DNA of 22,955 bases. Origin: Candidatus Gottesmanbacteria bacterium (GTDB lineage: Bacteria > Patescibacteriota > Microgenomatia > JACPZF01). The stretch spans positions 1 through 22,955 of the forward strand of contig JACPZF010000014.1 of NCBI GenBank assembly GCA_016195615.1, in the 5' to 3' direction. A program made the translations under genes and the position numbers. Under the pieces are notes generated by a model. It saw only the letters and a program-made list of their open reading frames with translations. It made no database searches and had not been told where the DNA came from. Shown one piece after another: positions 19,451 to 22,955 of the stretch; positions within the stretch are counted from its first letter, which is position 1; each line of letters begins with the position of its first letter.

Positions 19451-19487
19451 TACTACATAGTGTAGGATGTTCTAAAAGAGATTGCAA
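19451..19487 (-). promoter_or_regulatory. Autoregulated promoter and operator of blaI
   Basis: On the minus strand TTGCAA (19487-19482), a 17-bp spacer and TACACT (19464-19459) precede the ATG at 19447 by 11 bases. TACTACATAGTGTAGGA (19451-19467, plus strand) covers the -10, in exactly the same position relative to the start codon as the operator at 18031-18047. Confidence 0.8.
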
Positions 19488-19526
19488 GCCCTTTTTTCTC
19501 TAGGGGATCCCTTTCTAATCATAGAA

Positions 19527-20291
19527 CTAGAGCATTTGGTCAATTATGGCTTTTACCTGGTCAAACGGTACCGCGCCGGGAATAATCTGGGTTTTACCGG
19601 TACTAATATTTACCACAATATTTCCTGGTGTTCCAGTAACGCCTTCATTTTGGCCCTGAAGTTCTTGGTCAGAAACAAGTTTGGCATATTTACCTTTATC
19701 CAAACAATCTTTAAATTTAACCTCGTCTAGCCCGAGTTCTTTGGCTAGAGGCACGAGTTGGTCTAGGGCAAAGCCTGTGCCATTAGAGGTTGTTTTTTCA
19801 TAGATTTTATCAACATACTTCCAGAAGGTATCATTTCCTCCTTGCTCATTGGCACACTCTGATGCTTCTGCCTCTTTTTGGGCATTAGCATGAAAAGAAA
19901 GCGGGAAATGTCGATAAACCCACATGACTTTATCTTTATAGGTATCAATTATTTGTTGCATGGTGGGATGAAATCTCTTACAGAAAGGACACTCTAGATC
20001 TGCGTATTCAAACACGGCAATTTGGGCGTTTTTATTGCCTCTGATATGGTCGTCTTTAGTAAGTTTGGGCGCGGAAACTGCGGCTTTGGCCACGCTACCA
20101 GTGACGACTGGGTTAGGAACTGCTGCGTTTGGCGCAACTTGATTAGTGTTAGTACTACCTGTCGCTACGCCTTTTTTCAAGTATTCGACGTTTGTCCACA
20201 AACTGCCGATTAAAAAGGCAGCAATAATAAGAAGAACAACAAGTAGGGTGTTAACTGACTGGACGGTATCTTTGTTATTGGCGGTAGTCAT
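19527..20291 (-). CDS. Membrane-anchored DsbA/thioredoxin_4-like protein (copy 2)
   Basis: The 254-residue protein is a paralogue of the one at 17260-18027. It has a membrane anchor (about 14-32), a low-complexity linker and an active site LECPFCKRFH (C101, C104), plus the cis-Pro loop GVTGTPGNIV. The two share long stretches such as CPFCKRFHP and NAQKEAEASEC, but differ in the N-terminus and linker. An AAAGGAG site lies eight bases before the ATG. It is downstream of the CcdA fragments (20-bp gap) and is therefore probably transcribed from the arsR promoter rather than the BlaI one. Two copies under two regulators suggest a shared thiol-oxidation step in different stress responses. Confidence 0.87.
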   Translation of the reverse strand: MTTANNKDTVQSVNTLLVVLLIIAAFLIGSLWTNVEYLKKGVATGSTNTNQVAPNAAVPNPVVTGSVAKAAVSAPKLTKDDHIRGNKNAQIAVFEYADLECPFCKRFHPTMQQIIDTYKDKVMWVYRHFPLSFHANAQKEAEASECANEQGGNDTFWKYVDKIYEKTTSNGTGFALDQLVPLAKELGLDEVKFKDCLDKGKYAKLVSDQELQGQNEGVTGTPGNIVVNISTGKTQIIPGAVPFDQVKAIIDQML

Positions 20292-20311
20292 AAAATCTCC
20301 TTTCGCTCTTT

Positions 20312-20548
20312 CTATAGGTAATTTAAAATTTTATCATAGTTGATAAAGCGAAACAACCCATAAAAAAGACTTATCCAGCGGCCAAAGTTGCCAGTAAGGA
20401 GAAAAAGGCCGATTATAATTAATAAAACACCACCCAAGACAGAGATTACGTGGAGATATTTATGAAGTTTTTGGAGATAGCGAAAAGCCACCCCTATTAA
20501 TAGGGCAGTTAATAAAAATGGTATGGCTAATCCAGCGGCAAAGATCAT
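20312..20548 (-). CDS. CcdA-type protein, C-terminal fragment
   Basis: This frame encodes about 78 residues beginning MIFAAGLAIPFLLTALLIGV, followed by RYLQKLHKYLHVISVLGGVLLIIIGLFLL and a tail. It corresponds to the last two helices of CcdA. It overlaps the N-terminal frame by a few bases in a different register, at a run of eight T residues (minus-strand sense). It has no ribosome site of its own. The second conserved Cys of CcdA should lie between the two fragments and is absent from the DNA. Confidence 0.78.
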   Translation of the reverse strand: MIFAAGLAIPFLLTALLIGVAFRYLQKLHKYLHVISVLGGVLLIIIGLFLLTGNFGRWISLFYGLFRFINYDKILNYL

Positions 20549-20847
20549 AAACCAAAAAAAATGACAAAAATTCCGCCCAGCCGAGCCAGCCAGGGGCGAT
20601 ATTTTCCCAAGGCAGCGCCACCTAAACCAAATAGGCCTCCCAGAGAGATAAAAACCAAGCTAAAACCCAAGACGTAAAAAAGGGCATTTAGGAGGATTTT
20701 TGGTCTAAAACCTTGGTTGTTTTTAATTTGATCAACTGAGACGCCGCTGATGAAACCCAAATATCCTGGAAGTAGAGGCAGAGTACAAGGCGCCAAAAAA
20801 GTCAGTATCCCAGAAATAAAAGCAGGAATAATTAGTGAATAATCCAT
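20545..20847 (-). CDS. CcdA-type protein, N-terminal fragment
   Basis: The 100-residue frame has the CcdA opening MDYSLIIPAFISGILTFLAPCTLPLLPGY (first redox Cys at about 21) and the second helix LLNALFYVLGFSLVFISLGG, and ends at LARLGGIFVIFFGL, the third helix. In full CcdA proteins about 60-70 residues follow, including a second Cys in a W-x-P-C-x-G-P motif, before the LGLAIPFLL region found in the next frame. That segment is missing. The gene starts four bases behind the TlpA-like gene. With only one of two redox Cys it should not transfer electrons. Confidence 0.82.
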   Translation of the reverse strand: MDYSLIIPAFISGILTFLAPCTLPLLPGYLGFISGVSVDQIKNNQGFRPKILLNALFYVLGFSLVFISLGGLFGLGGAALGKYRPWLARLGGIFVIFFGL

Positions 20848-20850
20848 AAA

Positions 20851-21387
20851 TTACTCAACACTAAGAGCGGTTTTAATCCGGTTTTTAATTTCCGTTTTAT
20901 CCATCGGTCCTCGTTTATGGTCTCTCACGATTTTGTCTTTATCGACAAAAATTGTCTCGGGCATCGAGAAACCACCGATCGCCTCATAAAACGAGTCGGC
21001 AGGATCTAAAAGGAATACCAAGCTGTTGCTTACCCCTAACTCATCGCTGTATTTTTTAGCTACGGCCAGTGACTCTGCTCGATCGATAGCAATGATGATA
21101 ATCTTATTTTTTAATTCTTCTTGCACTTTGGCAAAATCCACCAGCTCTTTTTTACAATAAGGACACCACCCTGCCCAAGAGTTGATCACTAGTGGTTGTT
21201 TAGAAAAATCGCTTAAGTTTACTATTTTACCTTGATAGTCTGGTAAACTAAAATTGGGCGCTGTCTCCGCCTCTGAGAAACTCTTCGTTATATTTTGCTT
21301 ATTAGAGAGAGAAAGATTTTTCAGAAGAGAAAATAAACCCAGAATTATTATTCCCAGAGTGATGATAAGTAATAATTTTTTAGGCAT
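20851..21387 (-). CDS. TlpA/ResA-like membrane-anchored thioredoxin
   Basis: The 178-residue protein has an N-terminal anchor (about 4-22) and a thioredoxin domain outside the cell: APNFSLPDYQGKIVNLSDF, then the active site WAGWCPYCKKE (C75, C78) and the cis-Pro region GGFSMPETIFVD. This is the TlpA/ResA/CcmG group, which reduces exported disulfides, such as in apocytochromes or metal-binding proteins. Electrons normally come from CcdA, whose gene follows but is broken; the DipZ protein at 9.9-11.7 kb could substitute. It lies between the DUF3179 and CcdA genes in the arsR operon. Confidence 0.88.
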   Translation of the reverse strand: MPKKLLLIITLGIIILGLFSLLKNLSLSNKQNITKSFSEAETAPNFSLPDYQGKIVNLSDFSKQPLVINSWAGWCPYCKKELVDFAKVQEELKNKIIIIAIDRAESLAVAKKYSDELGVSNSLVFLLDPADSFYEAIGGFSMPETIFVDKDKIVRDHKRGPMDKTEIKNRIKTALSVE

Positions 21388-21405
21388 GTATTTTTCTTAC
21401 CTTAT

Positions 21406-22353
21406 TTATTTATACAACTTTGTTTCTGGATGAGCTGCTACCCAGGAAAACCAGTACGCAAAAAAGGGGTTGATCCGATTTAAAGATCCGTCGGTTTGCT
21501 TTTCGTAAATGCGCACCGTATCGCTGTCTTTTTCCAAACGAATGACAAAACTTTTCCCCGCAAAACTATCGGCGACTTCATTGTGTTTTCTTACCGCCTC
21601 AAGATCATAGGCTTTGGCCTCATTATTAACGACGATACCTAAAATGAGCGCCTTGGTATCAAGTCTACCATCCTTTTTGTTAACAGGAAAATAAATATCT
21701 GGTTTAAAATAATAATCGCCGTACGGATCTACGCCGTAGGTCCGTACTGCTCCCGTATCGCGAGAAAGGACTTCTCCGCCTGGATAAAGCTTTTTAAAAT
21801 CTCCATATTTAATGATATCGGAAGAAAGAATCGTTAGTTTTGCTCCTGTCATCTCGCCCACAACCGCTTCGCCGAGAATTTGCGACCAAAGACTTTTGGT
21901 TTTGCGATCGTACATCAGGAGGTTAGAATTCCAGAGTTTCCCGCTCGTACCAAACTCGACGCTCTCGCTCCCCACTTGCGGGTCAAAAACAATTCCGGAT
22001 AAACATAAAGGACAATAAGTAACTAAAACCCTTTTTCCTTTAATCACATCATTGACGATCTCGTGCCAAACCAGTATTTGAAATGGATAAAATCGCTTTA
22101 TATCATTTAAACTCAAAGCAATACCTGGTTCGTTGTCTTTTAAAAAACTATTTGCTTTATCCTGGGAGATAAATTTTGGCTGGTTAATGGAAGGAATTCC
22201 GTCTTGAGGAAGGACGCTTACAATTTCTTCCAGCGGAATACTGTGTTTGTTTTCAAGAGTAGAAACGGATTTACTACTAGTGTTTTTCTGCCACAAAAAA
22301 AACAAAACGATAAGAACTATTAAGATAATAAACAAGGTTTTGTTCTTAAACAC
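21406..22353 (-). CDS. DUF3179 family protein, membrane anchored
   Basis: The 315-residue protein starts with an anchor (FIILIVLIVLFFLW, about 8-21) and carries the DUF3179 domain: DGIPSINQPKFIS, RFYPFQILVWHEIVND, then VTYCPLCLSG (C114, C117) and GTSGKLWNSNLLMYDRKTKSLWSQ, and later SRDTGAVRTYGVDPYGDYY. The CPLC motif, the conserved His and Asp residues and the surface location are typical, but the reaction is unknown. The gene overlaps the arsR end by 8 bp and precedes a thioredoxin, suggesting that the Cys pair is redox active or metal binding. Confidence 0.88.
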   Translation of the reverse strand: MFKNKTLFIILIVLIVLFFLWQKNTSSKSVSTLENKHSIPLEEIVSVLPQDGIPSINQPKFISQDKANSFLKDNEPGIALSLNDIKRFYPFQILVWHEIVNDVIKGKRVLVTYCPLCLSGIVFDPQVGSESVEFGTSGKLWNSNLLMYDRKTKSLWSQILGEAVVGEMTGAKLTILSSDIIKYGDFKKLYPGGEVLSRDTGAVRTYGVDPYGDYYFKPDIYFPVNKKDGRLDTKALILGIVVNNEAKAYDLEAVRKHNEVADSFAGKSFVIRLEKDSDTVRIYEKQTDGSLNRINPFFAYWFSWVAAHPETKLYK

Positions 22354-22669
22354 GTTTTTTTTGGATAAAATTTATAACCGATTTAACCATATTGTCGCTC
22401 TTTTTAATCTCATAACAAACTATTTGTCCCATTTTAATTCTTTTTACCAAGCCCGCTCTTTCTAGAAATTTTAACTGATAAGAAACCGCGGAAGGGCTTA
22501 TTCTAAAAATTTTAGCCAGGTCGCTAACGCAGAGTTCCTTTCTTTTTATAAGAAGCTGAAACAACTTTAGCCGCGTTTGATCGCTTAAGGCTTTAAGTAT
22601 TTTTAACGGATCATCATTTCCTTTTTGGACAACTTTTCGCAATTTAAGGACAGCAGAAGACGACAGCAT
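22346..22669 (-). CDS. ArsR/SmtB-family transcriptional repressor
   Basis: The 107-residue repressor has a winged helix: PLKILKALSDQTRLKLFQLL, KRKELCVSDLAKIFRISPSAVSYQLKFLERAGLVKRIKMGQIVCYEI. The Cys in ELCVSDL (C47) sits at the start of the helix that carries metal-binding Cys in ArsR/CadC proteins (ELCVCDL), but its partner Cys is Ser here. C85 is in the wing region. The sensed signal could be a thiol-reactive metal or redox change. It leads an operon with DUF3179, TlpA-like, CcdA and DsbA-like genes, and probably represses it through the palindromes at 22671-22700. Confidence 0.88.
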   Translation of the reverse strand: MLSSSAVLKLRKVVQKGNDDPLKILKALSDQTRLKLFQLLIKRKELCVSDLAKIFRISPSAVSYQLKFLERAGLVKRIKMGQIVCYEIKKSDNMVKSVINFIQKKRV

Positions 22670-22670
22670 A

Positions 22671-22725
22671 TATTTAAATAATTAAATAACTATTTAAATA
22701 TTAAACATTTCCCGATTATTGTCAA
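22671..22725 (-). promoter_or_regulatory. arsR promoter with twin perfect palindromes
   Basis: TATTTAAATA occurs at 22671-22680 and 22691-22700, each a perfect 10-bp palindrome, with centres 20 bp apart (about two helical turns). The minus-strand -35 TTGACA (22725-22720) has a poor -10 (AATATT, 22702-22697) 17 bp downstream that overlaps the distal palindrome. The layout fits autorepression by the ArsR dimer. Confidence 0.7.
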
Positions 22726-22764
22726 TAACCTTTAGGAAAAACACCAATCGGAGTTTGCAAAATT

Positions 22765-22786
22765 TAGGCCTCAGCCGCGAGGTCGA
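22765..22786 (-). terminator. Possible weak terminator hairpin between arsR and the IS fragment
   Basis: On the minus strand GACCTC-GCGGCT-GAGGCC can form a 6-bp stem (one G-T pair), followed by TAAATTTT. This could stop transcription coming from the IS fragment before it reaches arsR. The T-tract is imperfect, so support is modest. Confidence 0.3.
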
Positions 22787-22835
22787 TTTGATATTTGGCA
22801 CAGGCTAAATATACTTTAAGGTCATTTCAAAACTC

Positions 22836-22955
22836 CTAATTTCTTATTAAGACAATAATAAGTGCCAAATAGACGAAAGCCTTGAACATGGCAGAATGAT
22901 AGTCTCTTCTTAATCTAATCCTCCAAAAGCTTTTAAGCCAGGAATTAAGCCGTTC
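22836..22955 (-). mobile_element. IS5-family-like transposase, C-terminal fragment with IS end
   Basis: The minus strand, entering from the window edge, encodes 39 codons beginning ERLNSWLKSFWRIRLRRDYH and ending in a hydrophobic AFVYLALIIVLIRN before a TAG. E-R-x-N-x-W-L-K-x-[FY]-[KR]-R-[IL]-x-x-R-Y-[DE] is the end of the DDE domain of IS5-type transposases (the Glu belongs to the catalytic YREK-like region). Just behind the stop, GGAGTTTTGAAATGACC (minus strand, about 22821-22837) looks like the terminal inverted repeat of the element. Confidence 0.72.

Noticed and set aside
19500..19520. GGGATCCC and CTCTAG/CTAGAG pairing as a terminator after dsbA copy 2
   Set aside because: There is no T-tract in the direction of transcription and the stem is interrupted.

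Overview
The window looks like chromosome from a small-genome bacterium, most probably a member of the Candidate Phyla Radiation (Patescibacteria, Microgenomates-like). This is inference from several features: AT-rich, tightly packed genes; families common in those genomes (DUF5674, DUF6922, DUF3179, short membrane proteins); many genes that start almost directly behind a -10 box; and standard stop codons including TGA, which argues against the TGA-recoding lineages. No rRNA, tRNA or CRISPR array was seen.

Bases 1-7.6 kb are an accessory region. Short genes or gene pairs (Fic; NYN nuclease; DUF5674 plus an orphan; a lipoprotein with an ABC transporter and a GDCCVxC protein; a VOC protein; a DUF6922/AbiEii toxin-antitoxin-like pair) are separated by copies of a 27-bp repeat. 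The repeat lies 0-12 bp behind stop codons. Read on the minus strand it encodes the last residues of a serine recombinase (LPLVDAIRT or LRLVDYVRT), and a longer recombinase remnant, fused to a broken IS3 element, sits at 6.7-7.5 kb. The layout resembles a cassette array.

Bases 7.65-9.94 kb are conserved envelope genes on the plus strand: a one-segment membrane protein, a WecA/TagO-type sugar-phosphate transferase and a UbiA/DPPR-synthase-type prenyltransferase.

Bases 9.94-19.45 kb are a minus-strand copper and disulfide-exchange island. A BlaI/CopY-type repressor and an M56 (BlaR1-like) membrane protease lie upstream. Next come a DsbA-like protein, an HMA-TauE/SafE-cupredoxin fusion, a free HMA protein, a DUF3105 protein, a wrecked csoR, a cupredoxin, a Cys-rich mini-protein, a CopA ATPase, a small membrane protein and a DipZ-type CcdA-thioredoxin fusion. 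Matching BlaI-type operators overlap the -10 boxes of both blaI and the first dsbA gene, so BlaI probably controls the island in place of the lost CsoR. CopA is split by a junction at which the whole actuator domain is missing.

Bases 19.5-22.7 kb hold a second minus-strand redox operon: ArsR-family repressor, DUF3179 protein, TlpA-like thioredoxin, a CcdA that has lost its middle, and a second DsbA paralogue. Twin TATTTAAATA palindromes lie in front of arsR. Transposase fragments (IS630-like on the left, IS5-like on the right) flank the window.
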